Positions 27,727-35,447 of a stretch of DNA of 64,000 bases are shown in pieces. The DNA lies in contig OY970206.1 of assembly GCA_963708425.1 (NCBI GenBank), forward strand, positions 3,596,001 to 3,660,000, written 5' to 3'. Each line of letters begins with the position of its first letter. Position 1 is the stretch's first letter. This stretch comes from JACMNW01 sp963708425. GTDB taxonomy: Bacteria > Pseudomonadota > Alphaproteobacteria > Rhodobacterales > Rhodobacteraceae. A model generated the notes under the pieces. It searched no databases. It saw nothing but the letters and a program-made list of their open reading frames with translations, and was not told the DNA's origin. A program made the translations under genes and the position numbers.

Positions 27727-28635
27727 TTATGGCGTGGGGGTTGGCTGTTCGACGGCGGGGACGGTCTTTATGTAAGCGGCGACGGCGCGGCGATCACTTT
27801 CGGGCAAGCGGGCCATGTTATCAACCACATGGGCCATGTGGCCGCCGACGCTGTCGAAATCGGGGGTGAAGCCGGAGGTCAGATATTCGACAATTTCATC
27901 CTCGGTCCAGTCCAATTTGCCGGGCGTGATGTTTGGGATGGTGCCTTTGCCAGATGGATTGGGCGCGCCCGACAGCCATTTGGCGCGGGCGAGGCCGCCT
28001 ATTGGGTTGCGGGGCGTGTGGCATTCGCCGCAATGGGCCATAGCCTCGGCTATGTAGCGGCCACGGGCGGTCGCGGCAGGCAGAGAGCCTGCGACGACCC
28101 AATCGGTTTTGACGAACAGGAATTTCCACAGGCCGAGGGCACGCCGCAGGGTGAAGGGAAAGGATACCTCGTGCGGTTGGCTGGGGATGGCAGAGGCGGG
28201 CAGGGTGTCCATGTAGGATTTCAGGTCGGCCACGTCTTGCAGGGCCATTTTGTTGTAGGCGTTGTAAGGCAGGGCTGGGTAATAGTGCTGCCCTTCGGGC
28301 GATACGCCGCGGGTGATGGCGTTGGCGAAGGCCGGTAAGTCCCAGCCGCCGATGCCGTGCGTTGGGTCGGGCGAGATGTTGGGGGCGATGAAGGTGCCAA
28401 AGTCGGACGGGAACTTTTGGCCGCCCACCAGCACCAGTTGTGCGTCACCCTTGGCACCGTCGGCCATGTGGCAAGACGCGCATCCGGTGGCGAAGAACAC
28501 CGCCTCGCCGCGTGCGGCATCGCCAGTCAGGCCGGTGAAGGCCGAGGCGGGCAGGACCGAGGGGCGGGTCAGAAACCAGAACGCAGCGCCACCAAGGATG
28601 GCAAGGAACGAAATCCAGCGGATAAAGCGGCGCAT
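27727..28635 (-). CDS. Membrane-anchored di-haem cytochrome c
   Basis: 302 aa. A hydrophobic anchor (IRWISFLAILGGAAFWFL) is followed by two c-type haem sites, CASCH and CGECH. Downstream 'YNKMALQDVADLKSYMDTLP' and 'ESDRRAVAAYIKTV' carry the usual C-terminal helices of each domain. The layout resembles the cytochrome subunits of alcohol/aldehyde or gluconate-type dehydrogenases, but no dehydrogenase gene is adjacent. The start at 28635 has AAGGGA upstream. Periplasmic side of the inner membrane. Confidence 0.87.
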   Translation of the reverse strand: MRRFIRWISFLAILGGAAFWFLTRPSVLPASAFTGLTGDAARGEAVFFATGCASCHMADGAKGDAQLVLVGGQKFPSDFGTFIAPNISPDPTHGIGGWDLPAFANAITRGVSPEGQHYYPALPYNAYNKMALQDVADLKSYMDTLPASAIPSQPHEVSFPFTLRRALGLWKFLFVKTDWVVAGSLPAATARGRYIAEAMAHCGECHTPRNPIGGLARAKWLSGAPNPSGKGTIPNITPGKLDWTEDEIVEYLTSGFTPDFDSVGGHMAHVVDNMARLPESDRRAVAAYIKTVPAVEQPTPTP

Positions 28636-28730
28636 TGCATCCCTTTCAACAAAACTCATCTGAACTGGATCGAGTAACGTTTGTGATAGACAAAATATTC
28701 AGCGGTTTCATTCGTCAAGCCTGATTGTCG

Positions 28731-28898
28731 CTAACGAAGCTTGCCAACCTTGTTGGGTGTCAGCCAATCGGGCCAGCCCCAGATGTATTCGACGGCGAAA
28801 AGTGCAAAGCACAGCACGACCACGCCCAGCACCAGTTTGACGCGCTGCGGCGAGGGTGGCTGTCGGGCCCAGCGTGACATGCGCAGGAACCATTTCAT
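28731..28898 (-). CDS. Small single-span membrane protein, coupled to hpt
   Basis: 55 aa. A basic N-terminus (MKWFLRMSRWARQPPSPQRVK) is followed by one membrane segment (LVLGVVVLCFALFAVEYIWGW) and a short polar tail (PDWLTPNKVGKLR). Its ATG overlaps the hpt TGA by 4 nt (ATGA), which is strong evidence that it is translated. Charge distribution predicts N-in topology. I believe similar short proteins sit beside hpt in other Rhodobacterales, but no function is known. Confidence 0.7.
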   Translation of the reverse strand: MKWFLRMSRWARQPPSPQRVKLVLGVVVLCFALFAVEYIWGWPDWLTPNKVGKLR

Positions 28899-29452
28899 GG
28901 TTTTGCATCTGCAGGATCGGTGAAGCGGACTTTGCCGATATAGGGCAGGTTGCGATTGCGTTGAGCAAAATCAATGCCGTAGCCGACGACAAATTCATCG
29001 GGGATTTCAAAACCAGTCCATTTGGCCCGAATATCAACTTCGCGCCGGGATGGTTTATCCAGCAGCGCGCACACCTCTAGCCGGGCCGGTTCACGCGATT
29101 GCAGCAGGTGGACGACGTGGTGCAGGGTAAAGCCGGTGTCGACGATGTCTTCGACCACCAGAACATCTTGCCCCGCGATCTGGCCGCGCAGATCTTTTAG
29201 GATGCGCACTTCACGGCTGGATTGCATGGCGTCGCCGTAGGACGAGGCTTCGAGGAAGTCCACCTCGACCGGCAGGTCAATCTCACGCACCAGATCTGCG
29301 ATGAAGACAAATGAGCCTCGCAAAAGGCCTACGACAATCAATTTGTCAGAGCCTTTGAAATGGGTGGTGATTTCGCGGGCCAGCGCCTCGACACGGGCAG
29401 CGATGGCCTTGGCGGATATCATCTGGTCGATCACGTAAGCGCGTTGCGGCAT
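28895..29452 (-). CDS. hpt: Hypoxanthine(-guanine) phosphoribosyltransferase
   Basis: 185 aa purine-salvage enzyme: PRPP plus hypoxanthine/guanine gives IMP/GMP. The PRPP-binding motif is 'VLVVEDIVDTGFTL', preceded by the flexible-loop region 'DFLEASSYGDAMQSSREVRILKD'. The base-recognition part is 'AKWTGFEIPDEFVVGYGIDF'. The start at 29452 (MPQRAYVIDQMIS) matches the usual length. Downstream 55-aa gene overlaps; the COQ10-like gene is divergent, 68 bp away. Confidence 0.93.
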   Translation of the reverse strand: MPQRAYVIDQMISAKAIAARVEALAREITTHFKGSDKLIVVGLLRGSFVFIADLVREIDLPVEVDFLEASSYGDAMQSSREVRILKDLRGQIAGQDVLVVEDIVDTGFTLHHVVHLLQSREPARLEVCALLDKPSRREVDIRAKWTGFEIPDEFVVGYGIDFAQRNRNLPYIGKVRFTDPADAKP

Positions 29453-29520
29453 GACATCCCCTTGATTTTCATCGAAGCAATACTCAATAAGGCCAATCAA
29501 GTCACGACAAAGCGGGCCAC

Positions 29521-29979
29521 ATGCCAAAGCATCACGAGATCAAGACCCTGCCGTACACAGCAACGCAGATGTATGAGCTGGTAGCGGATGTGGCGTCGTA
29601 CCCCGAGTTTCTGCCGTGGAATTCTGCCGCGCGCATCCGGTCACGTAGCCCGATTGAAGGCGGCGAGGTGATGGAAGCGGATTTGGTGATATCCTTCAAG
29701 GTGTTCCGCGAGCGATTTGCCAGCCGGGTGATGCTGTTTCCAGGCGAAAAGCGGATCGAGACGGAATATCTGGATGGGCCGTTTCGGCATATGAAATCGA
29801 CGTGGGGCTTTAAGGATCGCGAAACTGGCGGCTGTGACGTTGATTTTTTCGTCGATTTCGAATTTCGCAATGCACTGTTGCAGGGCATCATCGGCGTGGT
29901 GTTCAACGACGCCATGCAGCGGATCGTACGGGCGTTTGAGCGCCGGGCAGCGGTGCTTTATGGGGCGAAGGCGCTGTGA
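29521..29979 (+). CDS. COQ10/START-domain coenzyme Q-binding protein (RatA family)
   Basis: 152 aa, a single polyketide-cyclase/START-like domain: 'LPYTATQMYELVADVASYPEFLPWNSAARI', then 'MEADLVISFKVFRERFASRVMLFP' and the C-terminal helix 'FNDAMQRIVRAFERRAAVLYG'. Homologues of mitochondrial Coq10 bind ubiquinone and support respiration; E. coli RatA is in the same family, although its toxin role is debated. A COQ10-type role is the more natural reading in an alphaproteobacterium. Confidence 0.87.
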   Translation: MPKHHEIKTLPYTATQMYELVADVASYPEFLPWNSAARIRSRSPIEGGEVMEADLVISFKVFRERFASRVMLFPGEKRIETEYLDGPFRHMKSTWGFKDRETGGCDVDFFVDFEFRNALLQGIIGVVFNDAMQRIVRAFERRAAVLYGAKAL

Positions 29980-30098
29980 GTTAGGCCGCCTCTCTCACAA
30001 TCACAAGTGGATGTAGGGGCTGCCGCCACAGGGATGATTGTTTTGTATCTGGCAATAGTCGTGGTAGCTTGGAAGTCCCTTTAACCGGAGGACAAGCC

Positions 30099-31046
30099 AT
30101 GGAATTGATGCATAACAGACCGACAATCCGCCTTGACCGCCGCAGGTTTCTGGCTGCGGCCTCTGCATTGATCGCTGCCGGCGTCTTGCCGAAGTCGGCG
30201 TTGGCGCTTGCCGGACCGCACACCTTCACCCATGGCGCGTTTAATGTAACGGTGCTTAGCGATGGCGCGCTAGAGCTGCCGCTGACGATCATCAGTCCGG
30301 ACGCCACGCCGCAAGAGTTGGCGGCACTTCTTGGTCTGGCTGCGGATGCACAGACCAACCCCGCCGAGATCAGCCCTGTTATTGTCGCCTCGGGCGCTGA
30401 CATCATCCTGTTCGACACTGGCACTGGCGGGATGATGGGGCCAAATGCGGGCGGCCAGTTGGCTGAAAGCGTGAAGGCCGCAGGTCTGACGGTTGATGCG
30501 ATTACCAAGGTGATTTTCACCCATGCTCATCCTGACCATCTTTGGGGCACGGTTGCCCCCGACGGCGCGCATCTTTTCCCCAACGCGAGCTATCACATGG
30601 CCGAGGCGGAATTGAACTTCTGGTCTGCAGCCGACCTGGCGTCGAAAATGCCGGCCGACATGACGGACATGATCAACAACACGCAAAAGCAGTTGACCGC
30701 GATGAAAGACAAGATCGTTACCTTCAAGCCGGGCAGCGAAGTCGTTGCCGGTATCGCCGTGATCGACACCGCTGGTCATACGCCGGGGCATGTGTCGTTC
30801 GAACTTGCGGGCGGGGACGGGCTGATCCTGACTGGCGATGCCATCACTGTACCGGCGGTGTTCTTTGCCCATCCGGAGTGGAAATTCGGCTTTGATGCCG
30901 ACGGCGATCTGGCGGGCAAGAACCGGCGCGTGTTGCTGGATATGGCATCGGCGGGCAAGAAGCAGCTGCTGGGCTATCACTGGCCGTATCCGGGCCTTGG
31001 CCGGGCGGAAGCCAAGGACGGAGCGTTCGTCTATATCGCAGGCTGA
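30099..31046 (+). CDS. Tat-exported MBL-fold metallo-hydrolase
   Basis: 315 aa from the ATG at 30099 (GGAGG upstream). Twin-arginine signal DRRRFLAAASALIAAG. Zinc ligands of the metallo-beta-lactamase fold: THAHPDHLWG (HxHxDH), GHTPGH, LTGDAI and the late His in YHWPYPG. It should therefore be a periplasmic di-zinc hydrolase. The family covers lactonases, thioesterases and others, and substrate cannot be assigned. Monocistronic, convergent with the CinA-like gene. Confidence 0.87.
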   Translation: MELMHNRPTIRLDRRRFLAAASALIAAGVLPKSALALAGPHTFTHGAFNVTVLSDGALELPLTIISPDATPQELAALLGLAADAQTNPAEISPVIVASGADIILFDTGTGGMMGPNAGGQLAESVKAAGLTVDAITKVIFTHAHPDHLWGTVAPDGAHLFPNASYHMAEAELNFWSAADLASKMPADMTDMINNTQKQLTAMKDKIVTFKPGSEVVAGIAVIDTAGHTPGHVSFELAGGDGLILTGDAITVPAVFFAHPEWKFGFDADGDLAGKNRRVLLDMASAGKKQLLGYHWPYPGLGRAEAKDGAFVYIAG

Positions 31047-31094
31047 TCAAGGGCAGGTTGGCCATTTGCGCCGCGTTTGGACTGTTTGATAAGC

Positions 31095-31562
31095 TCAGGC
31101 GAGTGCCTTGGCCAGCAGACTGAGCGCATATTCGGTGGCGGCGGCGCGAACGGCGGCGCGGCCTAGGGGGCCGAATTCAATAGTTTCGGTTTGAGTGGGG
31201 TGGCCGCGACGGGCCAGGCCAAAACAGACGCGGCCTTCGGGTTTGAACTCGGACCTGCCGGGGCCTGCGATACCGGTGATCGAAACGGCAAGGGCAACGT
31301 TGGCGCGGGTTGCGGCACCATCGGCCATTTCTTGGGCGATTGGTTCGGAGACAGCGCCGTAAGCAGTCAGGGTGGCGGGTTGGACGCCAAGCATGGCTAC
31401 TTTGGCGTCGTTTGAATAGGTGATGAAGCCGCACTCGAAGACGTCGGATGATCCGGCGATGTCGGTTAGGGCGGCGGCGACCATGCCGCCAGTGCAGCTT
31501 TCTGCCGTGGCGATGCGGATGCCTTTGATGCGGGCGGCGGTGAGGATGCGGGCGGCGATCAT
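31095..31562 (-). CDS. CinA C-terminal-type nicotinamide-nucleotide amidase (PncC)
   Basis: 155 aa from the ATG at 31562, a stand-alone CinA C-terminal domain: 'IRIATAESCTGGMVAAALTDIAGSSDVFECGFITYSNDAK' with the catalytic Ser/Thr region (AESCTGG), and 'VALAVSITGIAGPG'. PncC hydrolyses nicotinamide mononucleotide to NaMN plus ammonia in NAD recycling. It overlaps the pgpA stop by 4 nt, last gene of the ispDF-pgpA-cinA operon. Confidence 0.9.
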   Translation of the reverse strand: MIAARILTAARIKGIRIATAESCTGGMVAAALTDIAGSSDVFECGFITYSNDAKVAMLGVQPATLTAYGAVSEPIAQEMADGAATRANVALAVSITGIAGPGRSEFKPEGRVCFGLARRGHPTQTETIEFGPLGRAAVRAAATEYALSLLAKALA

Positions 31563-32056
31563 AGCATCAGCGGCAAGTGATAGGCAGCGGCGGCTAGCAG
31601 CGTGGCGAGGCCAGCAAACAGCCCGGCCCACAAATCATCCAGCATGACGCCAGCCGCGTCGTGGCGGCGGTCGGCGCGGCCGACGAGCCAGGGTTTCCAG
31701 ATATCGAACAGGCGAAAGAATACGAACGCGGCGATCCAGCCGGGGTAGGCGATGATGGCCCAATCCGTAGTTCCGCGTGACCAGAAGGCGGCGGCGGGAA
31801 ACAGCAGGGCGAGCCATTGGCCGGCGATTTCGTCTATCACGAATTCTGACGGGTCGTCGCCGGGGCGATTTGCCAACTCGCGGTTGCAGGCCCAGAAGCC
31901 TAGCGCGGTGGCGGCGAGGGTGGCGGCGACAAGGGCGGGAAAACCAAGGTAGCGGTCGATGGCGAGGCCGAGAATGATGGCCACAGCAGAGGCCCAAGTG
32001 CCCGGGGCGGGGCGCAGCAGGCCGACGCCGAAGAAGGTGGCGATGGCGCGGCTCAT
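31559..32056 (-). CDS. pgpA: Phosphatidylglycerophosphatase A
   Basis: 165 aa inner-membrane enzyme that dephosphorylates phosphatidylglycerol phosphate. PgpA hallmarks: 'FFGVGLLRPAPGTWAS', 'DPSEFVIDEIAGQWLAL' (acidic catalytic segment) and 'FRLFDIWKPW'. Four hydrophobic segments. Its ATG overlaps the ispDF stop by 4 nt, and its stop overlaps the cinA-like start by 4 nt. The frame extends upstream but only in antisense of ispDF. Confidence 0.9.
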   Translation of the reverse strand: MSRAIATFFGVGLLRPAPGTWASAVAIILGLAIDRYLGFPALVAATLAATALGFWACNRELANRPGDDPSEFVIDEIAGQWLALLFPAAAFWSRGTTDWAIIAYPGWIAAFVFFRLFDIWKPWLVGRADRRHDAAGVMLDDLWAGLFAGLATLLAAAAYHLPLML

Positions 32057-33186
32057 GATGACACCAAGGCGGCGGTGGCGAGGGCGGCGATACCTTCTTC
32101 GCGTCCGGTGAAGCCAAGTTGTTCTGAAGTGGTGGCTTTGACGCTGATGCGGGTGGGGTCGGTTTGGCAGATGCGGGCCAGTTCGGCCTGCATGGCGGCG
32201 GCGTGCGGGCCGATCTTTGGCCGTTCGCAGATCAGTGTCACATCGGCATTGGAAAGGCTGAAGCCGCGCGCGCGGGCAAGGTCCATGGCGTGCTGGAGGA
32301 AAATGTGCGAGGCGGCCCCTTTCCATTGCGGATCAGATGGCGGGAAATGGCGACCTATATCGCCAGCGGCAAGAGCACCGTAAATAGCATCGGTCAGGGC
32401 GTGCATGCCGACATCGGCGTCTGAATGACCGAGCAGGCCGCGATCATGCGGGATTTGCACGCCGCACAGCCAAAGATGCGTGCCGGGGCAAAACGCGTGC
32501 ACGTCAAAGCCGTTGCCAAGGCGGATATCCATGGGGGTTTGTTCCTTGAGTAAGCGTTCCGCCCGGGCGAAATCGGTGGGATAGGTCAGTTTCAGGTTGT
32601 CTTCATCGCCGCTGACAATGGCGACCTCGATCCCGGCGGAGCGGGCAACGGCGACGTCATCGGCAGCGGGGCCGTGGTGTGTGCGGTGGGCGGTCAGGAT
32701 TGCGGCAAAGTGAAAGGCTTGCGGGGTTTGCGCACGGAACAGGGCAGTGCGGTCTTCAGTGCCGGAAACGCGGCCATCCTGGCCACGCCAAAGGGCGTCG
32801 GACACTGGCAGGGCGGGGGCAGCGGCGGGGTGATGATCCAAGGCGGAGATCAGGCGTTGGATCAGGCTTGTTGAGACCAAGGGCCGCGCGCCATCGTGGA
32901 TTAGAACGCGGGTGACGCCGGTGTTTACCAATGCTTCGAGAGCGTTGCGGACGGACTGATCGCGGGTTGGACCGCCTTCGACCAGTAGGGTGTTGGTGCC
33001 GAGGGCGGCGGCGCGGGCGTGATCATCGGGGTGGATGACCAGAACGATTTGGTCGACCAAGCCTGCGAAAGCGCGCATGCTGTGGGCGACCACCGGCTGG
33101 CCCGCAAGCGGCCGCCACTGTTTCGGCAGATCGCCCCCGGCGCGGGTGCCACGGCCTGCGGCCACGATGATTGCTGCGATGGTCAC
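32053..33186 (-). CDS. ispDF: Bifunctional IspD/IspF (MEP pathway of isoprenoid synthesis)
   Basis: 377 aa fusion common in alphaproteobacteria. Residues ~1-215 are IspD, CDP-ME synthase: 'AAIIVAAGRGTRAGGDLPKQWRPLAG', 'VLIHDGARPLVS', PADDVAVA. Residues ~220-377 are IspF, MEcPP synthase: 'IRLGNGFDVHAFCPG' (zinc Asp/His), GLLGHSDADVGMHALTDA and 'KATTSEQLGFTGREEGIAA'. GTG 33186 has GAGG six bases upstream and begins MTIAAIIVAAG; a GTG four codons earlier (33198) has no site. Divergent from dusB. Confidence 0.95.
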   Translation of the reverse strand: MTIAAIIVAAGRGTRAGGDLPKQWRPLAGQPVVAHSMRAFAGLVDQIVLVIHPDDHARAAALGTNTLLVEGGPTRDQSVRNALEALVNTGVTRVLIHDGARPLVSTSLIQRLISALDHHPAAAPALPVSDALWRGQDGRVSGTEDRTALFRAQTPQAFHFAAILTAHRTHHGPAADDVAVARSAGIEVAIVSGDEDNLKLTYPTDFARAERLLKEQTPMDIRLGNGFDVHAFCPGTHLWLCGVQIPHDRGLLGHSDADVGMHALTDAIYGALAAGDIGRHFPPSDPQWKGAASHIFLQHAMDLARARGFSLSNADVTLICERPKIGPHAAAMQAELARICQTDPTRISVKATTSEQLGFTGREEGIAALATAALVSS

Positions 33187-33292
33187 ACTCGGCCTCACGA
33201 TTTGCGCTTAGTGGTATGTCAGGCTTGCGCACATGGCAATGTTGCGTTCAGAACGGGCATATGTGATTAATTATTGGGCATCGCCTGTTTTT

Positions 33293-33310
33293 CAGCCAAT
33301 AATTTGGCTG
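33293..33310. promoter_or_regulatory. Inverted repeat in the ispDF/dusB gap
   Basis: CAGCCAA (33293-33299) and TTGGCTG (33304-33310) form a perfect 7-bp dyad with a 4-bp centre (TAAT), between divergent genes. It is 65 bp before the dusB-ntrBC start. It is operator-like, but the protein is unknown. Confidence 0.4.
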
Positions 33311-33375
33311 CGTGGTTTGTATCTGGGCGGGAAAAAAGCTACTTAAAGGCTGACTAAGTCCAGCAAAGGCCATCC

Positions 33376-34356
33376 GTGACTGTAAGAATTGGAGATATCA
33401 CGCTGACCCCACCGGTGCTGTTAGCGCCGCTTGCCGGCATTACCGATTTGCCGTTTCGCAAACTGGTCAGCAGGTTTGGTGCCGGGTTGGTGGTTAGTGA
33501 GATGGTGGCCAGCCAGGAAGTTGTGCAGGCAAAGCCGCTGGCGCGCGCACGGGCAGAACTGGGTTTTGGCGATGCTGCGACGTCGGTGCAACTGGCGGGG
33601 CGCGAAGCGTATTGGATGGCGGAAGCCGCGCGGTATGTCGAAGCGCAGGGCGCGCGGGTGATTGATATCAACATGGGGTGCCCGGCGAAGAAGGTAACCA
33701 ACGGTTATTCCGGGTCGGCGTTGATGCGGGATCTGGATCATGCACTGACGCTGATTGACGCGGTGGTTGGGGCGGTGAACGTGCCGGTGACGCTGAAAAC
33801 TCGGCTGGGGTGGGATGATGCAGTGCTGAACGCCCCGGAACTGGCACGGCGCGCCGAGGCGGCGGGGATTGCGATGATCACCATTCATGGACGGACGCGG
33901 TGCCAGTTTTATACTGGGGCGGCGGATTGGGCGGCGATTAGGGCGGTCAAGGCTGCGGTGCGCATTCCGGTGATTGCGAATGGCGATATTGTCGATGCAG
34001 CCTCGGCACGCGCGGCGCTGCTGGCATCGGGGGCGGACGGTGTGATGGTTGGACGCGGGGCGCAGGGCGCGCCTTGGCGGTTGGCGCAGATTGGAGCGGC
34101 GTTGTTTGGCTCGGCTGCACCTGTGGTGCCGCAGGGGGCGGCTTTAGGTGATCTGGTCGTTGGCCATTATGAGGAGATGCTGGCGTTTTACGGCGTTGAT
34201 CTGGGGTTGAAGGTCGCGCGCAAGCATTTGGGGTGGTATCTTGACGAAGCTGGTCTGCAACACCACAGGGCGGCCGTGATGGCAGCGGCAACGCCGATGG
34301 CCACGATTGCAGTGCTGCGCCGGGCATTCGACGATACCGAACGGGTTGCCGCATGA
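33376..34356 (+). CDS. dusB: tRNA-dihydrouridine synthase B (NifR3)
   Basis: 326 aa from GTG. FMN-dependent reductase of tRNA uridines. Signature 'PVLLAPLAGITDLPFRKLVSRFGAGLVVSEMVAS', then 'INMGCPAKKV' with the catalytic Cys, 'TIHGRTRCQFYTGAADW' and 'GVMVGRGAQGAPW' (flavin phosphate site). As in Rhodobacter capsulatus, where it was named nifR3, it is the first gene of the ntrBC operon, overlapping ntrB by 4 nt. Confidence 0.95.
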   Translation: MTVRIGDITLTPPVLLAPLAGITDLPFRKLVSRFGAGLVVSEMVASQEVVQAKPLARARAELGFGDAATSVQLAGREAYWMAEAARYVEAQGARVIDINMGCPAKKVTNGYSGSALMRDLDHALTLIDAVVGAVNVPVTLKTRLGWDDAVLNAPELARRAEAAGIAMITIHGRTRCQFYTGAADWAAIRAVKAAVRIPVIANGDIVDAASARAALLASGADGVMVGRGAQGAPWRLAQIGAALFGSAAPVVPQGAALGDLVVGHYEEMLAFYGVDLGLKVARKHLGWYLDEAGLQHHRAAVMAAATPMATIAVLRRAFDDTERVAA

Positions 34357-35447
34357 CCGGGTTTCGCACACCCTATCCGGTGCCGGGGGTGATCTGGGCG
34401 TCTTTGCCGTTGCCTGCATTGTTGGTCGATATTGACGGCTATATCATTGAGGCCAATCCGGCGGCAGAGATTTTTCTGAACGCCTCGGTGAAAACCCTAC
34501 GCGGGCAGCCGGCACTTGACCGGTTGCATATTGATGCACCGATGGAAGAAGCATTTTCGCGGGCGCGGGCCAACCAATCGCCGTTGTTTATCAATGATGT
34601 GGATGTAACCAGCGGCGAACGCCCGCCAATGCAGTGCAATGTGCAGATTGCGCCGATGCTGGATAATCCGGGGATTGCGATGCTGCTGATCTCGCCCCGC
34701 GAAATTGCGGATCGGCTGGGGCGGTCGATGAGTGTGAAATCTTCGGCGCGGTCGGCGATCGGTATGGCGGAAATGCTGGCGCATGAGATCAAGAACCCGC
34801 TGGCGGGTATATCAGGGGCGGCGCAGTTGCTGTCGATGGGGTTGTCGGCGGAAGATCGGGAGATGACGGATCTGATTGTCGAGGAAACCCGGCGGATCGT
34901 GAAACTGCTGGAGCAGGTTGAGCAGTTTGGCAATCTGCGTGCGCCGGACCGGCGGGCGGTGAATATTCATGATGCGCTGGACCGTGCGCGGCGGTCTGCG
35001 TTGGTGGGGTATGGTGCGCACATGACGATTATCGAGGATTACGACCCGTCTTTGCCGTCGACCTATGCCGACCCGGACCAACTGGTGCAGGTGTTTCTGA
35101 ACCTGATAAAAAATGCGGTGGAGGCGGCTGGCAAGGGCGGCGGCACCATTCGGTTGCATACGTTTTATGACCAGTCCTTGCGGCTGCGGCACAAAGTGGG
35201 GCCGGGGCAGGCGGTGCCGTTGCAGATCGAAATCATTGATGATGGGCCGGGTATTCTGCCCGAGATTGCGGCGGATATCTTTGAGCCGTTCGTCAGTGGG
35301 CGCGAAAACGGCACTGGGCTTGGGTTGGCCTTGGTATCGAAGATCATAACCGATCATAATGGCTGGATCGCGGTGGACTCGGTTCCCGGACGCACGGCCT
35401 TTCGAGTGTCATTGCCTGTGGCACAATCACAAAAGGAAGAAAACTGA
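34353..35447 (+). CDS. ntrB: Nitrogen-regulation sensor kinase NtrB (GlnL)
   Basis: 364 aa cytoplasmic kinase/phosphatase of NtrC, controlled by PII. N-terminal PAS domain (~10-120), H-box 'AEMLAHEIKNPLAGISGAAQLL', then the N box (FLNLIKNAVEAA), DDGPGI and GTGLGLALVSK. No membrane segments. Sandwiched between dusB (4-nt overlap) and ntrC (1-nt overlap), so translation of all three is coupled. Confidence 0.95.
   Translation: MTGFRTPYPVPGVIWASLPLPALLVDIDGYIIEANPAAEIFLNASVKTLRGQPALDRLHIDAPMEEAFSRARANQSPLFINDVDVTSGERPPMQCNVQIAPMLDNPGIAMLLISPREIADRLGRSMSVKSSARSAIGMAEMLAHEIKNPLAGISGAAQLLSMGLSAEDREMTDLIVEETRRIVKLLEQVEQFGNLRAPDRRAVNIHDALDRARRSALVGYGAHMTIIEDYDPSLPSTYADPDQLVQVFLNLIKNAVEAAGKGGGTIRLHTFYDQSLRLRHKVGPGQAVPLQIEIIDDGPGILPEIAADIFEPFVSGRENGTGLGLALVSKIITDHNGWIAVDSVPGRTAFRVSLPVAQSQKEEN

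Noticed and set aside
29521..29979. RatA as the toxin of a RatA/RatB toxin-antitoxin pair
   Set aside because: No RatB partner is adjacent, and the protein reads as an ordinary COQ10-type START domain in an alphaproteobacterium.
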